A stretch of DNA of 64,000 nt from Nocardia cyriacigeorgica (lineage in GTDB: Bacteria; Actinomycetota; Actinomycetes; Mycobacteriales; Mycobacteriaceae), in the NCBI RefSeq assembly GCF_029868385.1, contig NZ_JARWNX010000060.1, positions 124,001 to 188,000 on the forward strand, in the 5' to 3' direction. The notes below the pieces were generated by a model. The model made no database searches and was not told the origin of the DNA. It saw nothing but the letters and a program-made list of their open reading frames with translations. A program made the translations under genes and the position numbers. Numbering within the stretch: the first letter of the stretch is position 1; each line of letters opens with the position of its first letter. Below are positions 18,018 through 26,150 of the stretch, piece by piece.

Positions 18018-18905
18018 ATGACCGACGGACGTGGGCCCGTGATCGCGGTGCTCGGCAGCATCAACATGGATCTGGTCACCACCACCGAGCGGCGGCCGCA
18101 CCCCGGTGAGACGGTGCTCGGCAGCGGATTCGCCATGGTGCCGGGCGGTAAAGGCGCGAATCAGGCGGTCGCGGCCGGACGGGCCGGTGGGCGGGTGGAG
18201 TTCATCGGGGCGGTCGGTGACGATGTGTTCGCCGACGGACTGCGGGCGGTGTTGCGGGAATCCGGTGTGGGGACCGCCCGGTTGCGCACGGTCGACGGGC
18301 CGAGCGGAATCGCCGCGATCGTGGTGGACGCGGGCGGTGAGAACAGCATCATCGTGGTGGGCGGGGCCAATGCCACGCTGACCGAACTCGACGATGACGA
18401 TCTCGCGGTGCTCGACGCCGCCGATATCCTGCTGTGCCAGTTGGAGATTCCGATACCGACGGTGGCAGCCGCAGCACGGCATGCGAGGGCGAACGGCACC
18501 ACTGTCGTGCTCAACCCCTCGCCCGCCCGCTCATTGCCGTCCGAGTTGTGCGCCGATGTCGACGTCGCGGTGGTCAACTCCGGCGAATTCACCGACCTCG
18601 GGTCCGCGCTCGACCCGGTTCCGCATCTGGTGGTGACGCTCGGTGCGGACGGTGCTCGCTATCGCGGTCCCGACGGCGCGGAACTCGCCGTACCAGGTGC
18701 GACGGTGGATGTGGTGGACACGACCGGCGCGGGCGATACGTTCACCGGGGCCCTCGCCGTCGCCTGGAATCGCGGCCCTGCCGAGGCACTGCGCTTCGCC
18801 TGCACGGCGGGTGCACTGGCCACCACCCGATTGGGTGCGAGCGTTTCGATTCCGCACCGCGCCGAGATCGATGCCGCACTCGGCGACACCGACTCCGCAG
18901 TGTGA
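18018..18905 (+). CDS. rbsK: Ribokinase (PfkB family)
   Basis: This PfkB-family sugar kinase probably phosphorylates ribose to ribose 5-phosphate. The N-terminal motif VLGSINMDLV at residues 11–20, PGGKGANQAVAAGRAGG near 42–58, and the C-terminal DTTGAGDTFTGAL with catalytic Asp are the hallmark PfkB signatures. Of the PfkB kinases, the SxNxD and GGKGAN motifs favour ribokinase. At 295 residues the length is normal. No ribose transporter or repressor gene is adjacent, so the gene stands alone and may serve nucleoside salvage. A short hairpin follows its stop. Confidence 0.88.
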   Translation: MTDGRGPVIAVLGSINMDLVTTTERRPHPGETVLGSGFAMVPGGKGANQAVAAGRAGGRVEFIGAVGDDVFADGLRAVLRESGVGTARLRTVDGPSGIAAIVVDAGGENSIIVVGGANATLTELDDDDLAVLDAADILLCQLEIPIPTVAAAARHARANGTTVVLNPSPARSLPSELCADVDVAVVNSGEFTDLGSALDPVPHLVVTLGADGARYRGPDGAELAVPGATVDVVDTTGAGDTFTGALAVAWNRGPAEALRFACTAGALATTRLGASVSIPHRAEIDAALGDTDSAV

Positions 18906-18928
18906 ATACCGTCGGCAGCGTATGACGG

Positions 18929-18948
18929 ACAGGTGCGCGGGCACCTGT
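18929..18948 (+). terminator. Hairpin after rbsK
   Basis: A perfect 8-base stem, ACAGGTGC paired with GCACCTGT around a 4-base loop, lies 24 bases after the ribokinase stop. No T-run follows, as is common in actinobacteria, so function is inferred from position. Confidence 0.45.
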
Positions 18949-19055
18949 GATCGCCGTACTCCCACCGATATTCGAGTGCGCCCCGCCGTTCCCGCGCCTA
19001 CCGTTGAATGCGTCAGGCGAAATCGATTTCGCACGGTAGTGAAAGGACCGAGACG

Positions 19056-20279
19056 ATGTTTCCCGTCGAGCTGCCCGGTACCCGGGCGCGGACGTTGATG
19101 TGGGCTTCCGAGCACGATATCGAGCACGCCGCGCTGCGACAGCTGCGCAATATCGCGCAATTGGAATGGGTTCACGGTGTCCGCGTCATGCCGGACGTGC
19201 ACCTCGGCAAAGGTGCGACGGTCGGCTCGGTGATCGCCATGAAGGACGCCGTCGCGCCCGCCGCCATCGGCGTGGATATCGGCTGCGGAATGGAGAGCGT
19301 GAAGACCGACCTCACCGCCTCCGACCTGCCCGATGACCTGCGTTCCCTGCGCAGCCGCATCGAGGCCGCCGTGCCGGTGGGCTTCCACGCCCACGACGCC
19401 CCGGTGAACGTCGGCCGGATCGGCGCCGAGGTCTCCGCACTGGGTGCGAGCACATCGACGCTGCGTTCGGGATGGGACCGGTTCTGGGGTTCGTTCACCG
19501 ATCTCGACAAGAGTGTGCGGTCGCGTGAGTCCAAGGCGCATAAGCAGATGGGCACGCTGGGCGGCGGGAATCATTTTATCGAGATCTGTGTGGACCAGGA
19601 TGACGCCGTCTGGATTCTGCTGCATTCCGGCAGCCGGAACATCGGTAAGGAACTCGCCGAACGGCATATGGCCGTCGCCCGAACGCTGCCACACAATGTG
19701 GATCTTCCAGATCGCGATTTGGCCGTATTTCTTTCCGGCACCCCGGAAATGGACGCCTACCGTCGCGACCTCACCTGGGCTCAGGAATACGCCGCACGCA
19801 ACCGAGCGGTCATGCTGGCATTGGTGTGCCGTGCGGTTCGCGACGAATTCGCCGACCGTCCGGTGCGTTTCGATGCCCCGATCTCCTGCCATCACAACTA
19901 CGTGGCGGAAGAGGTGATCGACGGCACGCCGATGCTGGTGACTCGTAAGGGCGCCGTGCGCGCGGGAAAGGGCGATCTGGCGTTGATCCCCGGTTCGATG
20001 GGCACCCGCTCGTATGTCGTACAGGGCAAGGGAAACCCGGATTCGTTCCAGTCCGCGTCCCACGGCGCGGGTCGACGGATGAGCCGCACCGCGGCCAAGA
20101 AGCGGTACAGCGTCGCCGACCTGATCGCCCAGACCGAGGGCGTCGAGTCCCGTAAGGACGCCGGGGTCGTGGACGAGATCCCGGCCGCCTACAAGGACAT
20201 CGACGACGTCATCGCCGCCCAGCACGACCTCGTCGAGGTGGTGGCGACGCTGCGCCAAGTGCTCTGCGTCAAGGGCTGA
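19056..20279 (+). CDS. rtcB: RtcB-type RNA-splicing ligase
   Basis: RtcB joins RNA 2',3'-cyclic phosphate or 3'-phosphate ends to 5'-hydroxyl ends using GTP and manganese. The metal-binding and guanylation motifs are visible: VMPDVHLGKGATVGSV, GVDIGCGMES with the conserved Cys, LGGGNHFIEI, and a C-terminal RNA-ligase GSMGTRSY loop. The ATG at 19056 follows GAAAGGA, so the upstream 16 in-frame codons are discarded. The 407-residue length fits the shorter bacterial RtcB class. There is no archease or RtcA gene nearby, so it is a stand-alone repair-type ligase. A strong hairpin ends its transcript. Confidence 0.93.
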   Translation: MFPVELPGTRARTLMWASEHDIEHAALRQLRNIAQLEWVHGVRVMPDVHLGKGATVGSVIAMKDAVAPAAIGVDIGCGMESVKTDLTASDLPDDLRSLRSRIEAAVPVGFHAHDAPVNVGRIGAEVSALGASTSTLRSGWDRFWGSFTDLDKSVRSRESKAHKQMGTLGGGNHFIEICVDQDDAVWILLHSGSRNIGKELAERHMAVARTLPHNVDLPDRDLAVFLSGTPEMDAYRRDLTWAQEYAARNRAVMLALVCRAVRDEFADRPVRFDAPISCHHNYVAEEVIDGTPMLVTRKGAVRAGKGDLALIPGSMGTRSYVVQGKGNPDSFQSASHGAGRRMSRTAAKKRYSVADLIAQTEGVESRKDAGVVDEIPAAYKDIDDVIAAQHDLVEVVATLRQVLCVKG

Positions 20280-20285
20280 TCGGTT

Positions 20286-20317
20286 ACCCGGCCGGACCGC
20301 ATCAGGTCCGGCCGGGT
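20286..20317. terminator. Strong bidirectional hairpin terminator
   Basis: A perfect 13-base inverted repeat, ACCCGGCCGGACC and its complement, encloses a 6-base loop. It lies between the convergent rtcB and membrane-protein genes, 6 bases from each stop, so it probably terminates both. Confidence 0.75.
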
Positions 20318-20322
20318 CCGGC

Positions 20323-20796
20323 TCAACGGCGTTTGAGGGTTGCCACCACGCCCGCGCCGAACAGCAGCGTGCCGACGATGAGGACCATTCCGCTGACCAG
20401 CCAGGCGTGCAACGCGACGTGGAGTTCGGCGGGGAGGCCGGGGAAATCGCCGATCAGGCGGAAGGTGTCCTCGGGGAAGAGGATTTGGATGATGCCGGGG
20501 AGGATGCCCCAGATCAGGCCCGCGATCATGGTCGCCGCGGGCGAGTAGGCGGCAAGCACCGCCACCAGTAGCAGCAGGATCGCGCCGAGCACCGACTGGC
20601 CGGGTGCGCTCCAGCGGTCGACGGCGTCCCACCAGCGGCTGGTGGTCAGCGAACCGTGCGCGGCGATGCCGATGCCGATCGGCGTCACCACCAGCCCGAT
20701 CACGGTCCCGATCAGGGTGCGGCCGAGGGAGCCGCGGTTCTGGAACTGGGCTCCCGGTGGCGACCACCCCGCGGGAGACTGAAAACTTTCCGGCAT
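20323..20796 (-). CDS. Small four-helix membrane protein, function unknown
   Basis: I do not recognise a named family. The 157-residue protein has a polar N-terminus of about 27 residues (Pro/Gly/Ser-rich) and then four hydrophobic segments near residues 28–47, 70–88, 92–106 and 133–152. It ends in a short basic tail. The predicted location is the cytoplasmic membrane with both ends inside. It is divergent from the RecQ-type helicase gene, with 140 bases between the starts. Nothing around it points to a pathway. Confidence 0.7.
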   Translation of the reverse strand: MPESFQSPAGWSPPGAQFQNRGSLGRTLIGTVIGLVVTPIGIGIAAHGSLTTSRWWDAVDRWSAPGQSVLGAILLLLVAVLAAYSPAATMIAGLIWGILPGIIQILFPEDTFRLIGDFPGLPAELHVALHAWLVSGMVLIVGTLLFGAGVVATLKRR

Positions 20797-20936
20797 TACG
20801 TCCTCCTACCAGACCCCGGCCCGGTGGCCCCTCGTGATCAACCTCATTGTCCACGGGAGTACCCAGATCCGCCGGTCACGGCTCGGACTCGTCGGCCACC
20901 GGTGATCTTGTCGGTGGTGTGGGGCACCATGGGCGC

Positions 20937-23060
20937 ATGAACACGGCTGAGGGGACGACAACGACGGGTATCGACGTTGCCGAGCTGCGTGCGCGGGCCG
21001 AGGGGCTGCTGCGGGAGCTGGCCGGTGGCGGGGCGCGGCTGCGCGAGGACCAGTGGACCGCGATCGAAGCGCTGGTGGTGCATCGGCGTCGTGCGCTGGT
21101 GGTGCAGCGCACCGGCTGGGGTAAATCGGCGGTGTACTTCATCGCGGCGAAGCTGCTGCGCGCGGCGGGGCGTGGTCCGACGGTGATCGTGTCGCCGCTG
21201 CTGGCGCTGATGCGCAACCAGGTGGCCGCCGCCGAACGCGCGGGTGTGGTCGCGGCGACCATCAACTCCGGCAATGTCACCGAATGGGACGATATCCACG
21301 CTCAGGTCGCCGCGGGTGCGGTCGATGTCCTGCTCGTCAGCCCGGAGCGGCTGAACAATCCCGACTTCCGGGACCAGGTGCTGCCGAAACTCGCCGCCGA
21401 CGCGGGCCTGGTGGTGATCGATGAAGCTCATTGTGTCTCGGACTGGGGCCACGATTTCCGACCCGACTACCGGCGTATCCGCACCCTCATCGCCGACCTC
21501 GGTTCCGAGGTTCCGGTGCTGGCCACCACCGCCACCGCCAACGACCGCGTGGTCACCGATGTCGCCACCCAGATCGGCACCGACACCCTGGTACTGCGCG
21601 GCACCCTCGACCGCGAATCACTGCATCTGTCGGTGGTGCGGTTCGACGACGCCGTCGAGCGCACGGCCTGGCTCGGCCGCCATCTGGGTGAACTGCCCGG
21701 TTCGGGCATCGTCTACACACTGACCGTCGCCGCCGCCCAGGATCTGGCCGACGTACTGAACTCCCATGGTCACACCGTGAACGCCTATACCGGCCAGACC
21801 GATCCGGCCGAACGCGAAATGCTCGAGGCGGCCCTGCTGAACAACGAGGTCAAGGCGCTGATCGCCACCTCGGCGCTCGGCATGGGATTCGACAAACCGG
21901 ATCTCGGTTTCGTGGTGCACGTCGGCGCGCCCTCCTCCCCGATCTCCTACTACCAGCAGGTCGGCCGTGCTGGACGAGGCACCGAACGGGCCGAGGTGGT
22001 GCTGCTGCCCGGCCCGGAAGACGCACGCATCTGGAGCTACTTCGCCTCCGTCGCCTTCCCGCGCGAGCACATCGTGCGTTCGGTACTCGCGGCGCTGGAC
22101 ACCGAACGTCCGCAGTCGACGGCTGCCCTGGAACCGCTGGTCGAATTGAATCGGTCGCGGCTGGAGATGGTGCTGAAAGTGCTCGATGTCGACGGCGCAG
22201 TGCGGCGGGTACGCGGCGGATGGATGTCCACCGGTCAGGCCTGGACCTACGACACCGAACGCTACGAGCGGCTGGAAGCGGCCAGATCGGCCGAACAGCA
22301 GGCGATGATCGATTACCAGTCGACGACCGGATGCCGGATGGTGTTCCTCCGCGGTCAACTCGACGATCCGGGCTTGCAGGCCGCGGCGCCGGGCACCTCC
22401 GATTGCGGCCGTTGCGACAACTGCACCGGTACCCGGCCGGATACCTCCGTCGACGCCGATACGGTGGCCACCACCCGCCTCCGACTCGACCGTCCCGGCA
22501 TCGACCTCGCGCCGCGCAAGGTGTGGCCGACCGGTATGGCGAAACTCGGTATCTCCTTGTCCGGCAAGATCTCCGACGGCGCGGAAACCGGCCGGGTACT
22601 CGGCAGGCTCAGCGCACTCGGTTGGGGGCAGCGATTGCGTGCCCTACTCGACGGCCCCGATGCCCCCGTCCCCGACACCGTGGTGCAGGCCTGCATCGCC
22701 GTACTGCGCGACTGGGATTGGGATATCCGCCCCACCTCCGTGCTGGCCTTGGAATCACCCACCCATCCCGTGCTGACGGCGAGCCTCGCGACCCGTCTCG
22801 CGGAGATCGGCAAACTCCGCGACCTCGGCACGATGCGGGTACGCCCCGATCGTCCGCCGGTATCCGCGGTCAACTCCGCGCACCGCGTAGCCGCCCTGCA
22901 CGAACTGTGGGAACTACCGGACCTGGAAGACCTGGACGGCCCGATCCTGCTCGTCGACGCCCTCACCGACACCGGCTGGACCTTCACCGTCGCCGCCCAC
23001 GAACTCCGCGCCGCCGGAGCCCCCGCCGTCCTCCCCTTCGCCCTCGCCACCCCGACCTGA
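20937..23060 (+). CDS. RecQ-type ATP-dependent DNA helicase with PRTase-like tail
   Basis: This is a superfamily 2 DNA helicase of the RecQ group, 707 residues. Motif I is QRTGWGKS with the ATP-binding Lys, motif II is VIDEAHCVSDWGHDFRP (DEAH plus the RecQ aromatic-rich loop), motif V/VI includes QQVGRAGRGTE, and the RecQ zinc site is seen in CGRCDNCTG. The last ~60 residues contain LLVDALTDTGWT, which resembles the PRPP-binding loop of phosphoribosyltransferases. This tail also occurs in other actinobacterial RecQ-like proteins. The ATG at 20937 starts a typical N-terminus; the earlier frame is non-coding-like. It is probably a DNA repair or recombination enzyme. Confidence 0.9.
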   Translation: MNTAEGTTTTGIDVAELRARAEGLLRELAGGGARLREDQWTAIEALVVHRRRALVVQRTGWGKSAVYFIAAKLLRAAGRGPTVIVSPLLALMRNQVAAAERAGVVAATINSGNVTEWDDIHAQVAAGAVDVLLVSPERLNNPDFRDQVLPKLAADAGLVVIDEAHCVSDWGHDFRPDYRRIRTLIADLGSEVPVLATTATANDRVVTDVATQIGTDTLVLRGTLDRESLHLSVVRFDDAVERTAWLGRHLGELPGSGIVYTLTVAAAQDLADVLNSHGHTVNAYTGQTDPAEREMLEAALLNNEVKALIATSALGMGFDKPDLGFVVHVGAPSSPISYYQQVGRAGRGTERAEVVLLPGPEDARIWSYFASVAFPREHIVRSVLAALDTERPQSTAALEPLVELNRSRLEMVLKVLDVDGAVRRVRGGWMSTGQAWTYDTERYERLEAARSAEQQAMIDYQSTTGCRMVFLRGQLDDPGLQAAAPGTSDCGRCDNCTGTRPDTSVDADTVATTRLRLDRPGIDLAPRKVWPTGMAKLGISLSGKISDGAETGRVLGRLSALGWGQRLRALLDGPDAPVPDTVVQACIAVLRDWDWDIRPTSVLALESPTHPVLTASLATRLAEIGKLRDLGTMRVRPDRPPVSAVNSAHRVAALHELWELPDLEDLDGPILLVDALTDTGWTFTVAAHELRAAGAPAVLPFALATPT

Positions 23061-23334
23061 TCCTCTACCGACCGCACTGACGCGTCGCCGGGATCGATGA
23101 CGCGGCCCAGATCCAGATCCGGATCGAAATCCCGCCCGGCCGCATCACATCCAGCGATCATGACGCGCACCGCCGCATCGATGGCCACTATGTTCGCCAG
23201 ATCGACAATGACCTTTACCGGCCGGACTACCTTCGCCCCCGGCTCGACCGGTCGCCGAACCCGACACGCTGGAAAGCTCCACCCAGCCCCGCCGACTCGG
23301 CGAGCGAGGTCCGAGCTGGAGAGGAACTACTACG

Positions 23335-23517
23335 GTGCTTCTGCTGCAAGGTGATCCATACCCTGAACTTCTACGCACTTGCAAACGCGAGGCATTTCAC
23401 CTGGAAGTCCTCGACTCCTACGGTGTCGCCGTGGAATCCGAACCGTTGCGCCGCTTCCTCGCGGGCCGCCGACGGCTGATTTCGAACGGCGACTTCGCGG
23501 GGTGCAACGTCAGGTGA
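23335..23517 (+). pseudogene. DUF6879 gene, N-terminal fragment
   Basis: The GTG at 23335 follows a good ribosome binding site (GAGAGG). The first 44 codons read like the start of DUF6879 proteins, with PELLRTCKREAFHLEVLDSY and ESEPLRRFLAG. After position 23466 the family-like sequence stops and the frame ends 16 codons later at 23517. The usual protein is about 160–200 residues. A matching C-terminal piece lies at 24230–24447, on the other side of the GDSL-hydrolase gene. The family name is from memory of the motif pattern. In many actinobacteria such genes sit beside XRE-type regulators, but none is here. Confidence 0.6.
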
Positions 23518-24175
23518 AGAGTTGACCGAATCGACGTACTTCCTCGGCGATCAGTTCTGCCAGGGGTTGGTGTGACTCACGGCTCAGGTGTACACCGTCG
23601 ATTCCCGGACGTGCAACGGTAGCGGCGTCCACGAACAAGGCTCCGCGCTTATGAGCGACGCCGCGTATCGCCTCGCCGAGTTCGCGCGATTTACGCACGG
23701 AGTCGGCGTCGTATTCGGAACTCTGCTCGGCGAATGCGGGCTGGTCGGCGTCAAGGTGTATCGGACCGACCAGCAGTATCGCCGGTACCCCACCGGTGCG
23801 GGTCCACGCGGTGCGTTCGATGTGGTCGATATAGCCCTCGAGCGCGGCGGCGACGGCGTCTACCTCTCGACCGAACTTGGTTTTGAGATCGTTGTTTCCC
23901 AGCATGATGATCACCATGTCCAACGGTGAGTGGCTGCGCAGGCATGGTTGAAAGTACTTGCGGCCATTGCGATCATCCCGGTCAGGATCGTCCAGGTCGG
24001 TGGTCCGGCCGCCGAGGCCTTCCTCGACAAGAGCGTATTCGGCACCCAGAATCTGCTGGAGCCGCCCGGTCCAACGCACGTCGACCGGCCATCGTCCGCG
24101 CTTCTCGGCGGGTTGGCCGAATGTGTTGGAATCACCGAAGCACAGAATGGTGAAAGCAGAAGGGTTCACGATCAA
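23510..24175 (-). CDS. GDSL/SGNH-family hydrolase (arylesterase-like)
   Basis: This 221-residue cytoplasmic SGNH hydrolase resembles the arylesterase/TesA-type group. The nucleophile is in CFGDSNTFG near residues 12–20. Block II glycine is in EEGLGGRTT, block III is IMLGNNDLK, and the C-terminal GIDGVHLS gives the Asp–His pair. There is no signal peptide. The TTG start at 24175 is chosen because AGGA lies eight bases upstream; a GTG six bases inside is the alternative. It is opposite in direction to its neighbours and lies between two DUF6879 fragments, which suggests arrival by insertion. Substrate is unknown. Confidence 0.85.
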   Translation of the reverse strand: MIVNPSAFTILCFGDSNTFGQPAEKRGRWPVDVRWTGRLQQILGAEYALVEEGLGGRTTDLDDPDRDDRNGRKYFQPCLRSHSPLDMVIIMLGNNDLKTKFGREVDAVAAALEGYIDHIERTAWTRTGGVPAILLVGPIHLDADQPAFAEQSSEYDADSVRKSRELGEAIRGVAHKRGALFVDAATVARPGIDGVHLSRESHQPLAELIAEEVRRFGQLFT

Positions 24176-24229
24176 GGTCGGATTCCTATGGGCTATACGG
24201 ATACGCCGAGGTGTTCGGCAACATCGAAA

Positions 24230-24447
24230 AGACCAGTCGCGTGAAGCCTATCTCTACGGGCGCGACCCACCGGATGACTGTTGGCTCGTCGATGACGCCT
24301 CGATTACGTTCAACATCATCGACGGTGCGGGCAAACCTGTCGGTGCGGCGATCAGCACTGATCCCGGGGATCGTCGACCAGTGCGCGCGAGAGCGTCTGT
24401 GGCGACGGGCGACTCCATACGCCGACTATGTCGCAGGGGTGCGGTGA
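24230..24447 (+). pseudogene. DUF6879-like gene, frameshifted C-terminal fragment
   Basis: Two overlapping frames together spell a DUF6879-like C-terminus. The first reads EAYLYGRDPPDDCWLVDD and then an FN-containing strand to TDPG near 24368. The second continues with IVDQCARERLWRRATPY to a stop at 24445–24447. The pattern matches the family's W-V/L-D…FN…DP..V..C…W..A.P...Y layout. The frames join if one G is removed from the GGGG run at 24366–24369. This implies a single-base insertion in a gene already broken by the GDSL-hydrolase insertion. No start codon precedes it. Confidence 0.5.
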
Positions 24448-24480
24448 CGGGTGCAGTACGGACCTGCACAGTGGTAGTGA

Positions 24481-24585
24481 CGGACGCTCAGCGGTCGGGC
24501 GTTCGATGTGCTGGCTGGTCAGGCCCGCACCGGAGAGGGCGCGCGGGAGCTGATCCGGAAGGCTCTCGACAACCGTCGGGAATGA
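24481..24585 (+). other. Short coding-like fragment, origin unknown
   Basis: Thirty-four codons opening directly after a stop read as a plausible helical C-terminus (GRAFDVLAGQARTGEGAREL…). They end at the TGA of 24583–24585. No start codon or partner frame was found. It may be the end of another decayed gene. The rest of 24448–24641 shows nothing else. Confidence 0.25.
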
Positions 24586-24641
24586 CAGTGCTGGGCGCGT
24601 GAGGCCGGGTGGCGGGACCTGGTTCGGGTTATGGTCTGGGC

Positions 24642-25589
24642 ATGGCCAGTGGCGTGGGGGCGGCGGTCGAGTTGGATGTCGGGGGGCGGGTGGTTCGTGT
24701 GTCCAGTCCTGATCGGGTGTATTTTCCCGAATCCGGTGCCACCAAGCTCGACCTGGTGCAGTACTACCTGAGTGTCGGGGATGGGATCGTCAACGCATTG
24801 CGGGATCGGCCGTGCATGCTGCATCGGTTTCCGAAGGGGCTGGCCGGGAACAAGGTGCATCAGAAGCGGCTACCGGCGGGCGCGCCGGAGTGGGTGCCGA
24901 CGGTGCGGGTGTTCTTTCCGCGATATGGCAGGCATGCCGACGAGCTGTGTGTGTCGGAGCTGGCGGATGTCATCTGGGCGGTGCAGATGTCGACGGTGGA
25001 GTTCCATCCGTGGAATTCACGTCGCGCCGATACCGAGCGTCCGGACGAGTGGCGGATCGATCTGGATCCGATGCCCGACTGTCCGTGGTCGCGGGTGCAG
25101 CGGGTCGCGGGGGTGGTGCACGAGGTGCTCGATGAGATCGGGGCTGTCGGCTGGCCGAAGACTTCGGGTGGGCATGGGTTGCACGTGTACGTGCGGATCG
25201 CGCCGGAGTGGGGGTTTCAGGATGTGCGGCGTGCGGCGCTCGCGTTCGCCCATGAGGTGGAGCGACGCGCACCCGATGATGTGACCACCACCTGGTGGCG
25301 CAAGGACCGCGATCCGCGGCTGCTGTTCGTCGACTACAACCAGAACGCCCGCGATCACACCATCGCCGCCGCCTACTCGGTGCGCGGAGTCCCCGAGGCC
25401 ACCGTCTCCACCCCGGTGACCTGGGACGAGATCGCCGATATCGACCCGCGCGATTTCACCATGGCCACCGTGCCCGCCCGCTACCGGAAACTCGGTGACC
25501 TGCACGCGGGCATCGATGACGCCGTGTTCGAACTGGACCGCCTGATCGAATGGGCCGACCGGGACAAGGTCGAGCTGGACGAGGACTGA
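24642..25589 (+). CDS. LigD-type DNA polymerase/primase domain protein
   Basis: This 315-residue protein is a stand-alone polymerase domain of the LigD type (archaeo-eukaryotic primase fold). Such enzymes fill gaps with ribonucleotides or deoxynucleotides in non-homologous end joining or repair. The metal-binding DxD is in WRIDLDPMP, the SGGHGLHVYV segment supplies the catalytic Ser/His loop, and LLFVDYNQNARDHT near the C-terminus has the third acidic residue. The usual start HRFPKG block is also present. The ATG at 24642 is chosen; an upstream in-frame codon adds only glycine-rich non-coding-like residues. No ku or ligase gene is adjacent. Mycobacteria have similar solitary paralogues (PolD1/PolD2). 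Confidence 0.87.
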   Translation: MASGVGAAVELDVGGRVVRVSSPDRVYFPESGATKLDLVQYYLSVGDGIVNALRDRPCMLHRFPKGLAGNKVHQKRLPAGAPEWVPTVRVFFPRYGRHADELCVSELADVIWAVQMSTVEFHPWNSRRADTERPDEWRIDLDPMPDCPWSRVQRVAGVVHEVLDEIGAVGWPKTSGGHGLHVYVRIAPEWGFQDVRRAALAFAHEVERRAPDDVTTTWWRKDRDPRLLFVDYNQNARDHTIAAAYSVRGVPEATVSTPVTWDEIADIDPRDFTMATVPARYRKLGDLHAGIDDAVFELDRLIEWADRDKVELDED

Positions 25590-25654
25590 TCCGAGCGAGC
25601 CACGCCGCGCACCACGACGACGGCCGTGCTCGGCAACACCCTCGGAAAACGACA

Positions 25655-25694
25655 CGGTCGTCGCAACCTCTCATCGAGAGTGTTGCGACGACCG
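25655..25694 (+). terminator. Long hairpin downstream of the polymerase gene
   Basis: A perfect 13-base inverted repeat (CGGTCGTCGCAAC at 25655–25667 and its complement at 25682–25694) encloses a further CTCTC/GAGAG stem offset by one base. It lies 66 bases after the polymerase-domain stop. No T-run follows. Terminator function is inferred from stability and position. Confidence 0.55.
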
Positions 25695-25751
25695 CTAGAA
25701 CCCGCCGAGCAGGTCGCCAGCTCCTCGAATCGGCCGCGCACAGCAGGTGGG

Positions 25752-26069
25752 TCAGGATGATCTTCGTGGTGCCGAGCAGCTGGCTGATAGGACAGCGCCG
25801 CGAGGCAGCGGATGTTCGACGTCACCGAGTTCATACCCAGCGGTGACGTCGACCGTGGTCTCGACGCCCGCTTCGATAGATGGCGTCGACCGTCGATCCG
25901 GCGCCCGCGCCGATCCTCGGGTGAGGTCGACCGTGGTCTCGGCGCCTGCTTCCGCACGGGCGCCGGACGCAGGCTCAGCCAGCCGCAGAAGACTCATCAG
26001 GCGCTCGAGGACCGTCTCCTGCGCAGCACCCGGCCATCGCAAGAAGCGAATCCCACGCGCGACCGCCAC
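25752..26069 (-). CDS. Possible small hypothetical protein with internal repeat
   Basis: This is the only sizeable coding-like frame in the 560-base gap between the polymerase and dehydrogenase genes. It would encode 105 residues from a GTG at 26069, with a basic hydrophobic start and no recognised family. A motif of the form EAGxETTVDxT occurs twice, 26 residues apart, matching a 27-base direct repeat in the DNA. Third positions are mostly G or C. The ribosome binding site is weak (GGGTGAGC). It may be a real small gene, a relic, or chance. The rest of 25590–26150 holds only the hairpin described separately. Confidence 0.28.
   Translation of the reverse strand: MAVARGIRFLRWPGAAQETVLERLMSLLRLAEPASGARAEAGAETTVDLTRGSARAPDRRSTPSIEAGVETTVDVTAGYELGDVEHPLPRGAVLSASCSAPRRSS
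25848..25952. repeat. 27-base imperfect direct repeat, 78-base period
   Basis: Copies at 25848–25874 and 25926–25952 share 25 of 27 bases around the core GTCGACCGTGGTCTCG. The 78-base spacing is a multiple of three, in register with the small minus-strand frame that covers it. Confidence 0.6.
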
Positions 26070-26150
26070 CGCTCACCCGCCGACGAGTACGTTCGGTTCC
26101 GATACGGCCGCATAGACACGCGCGGCAGAGTGAGCGGAGGAGGTCCGAGG

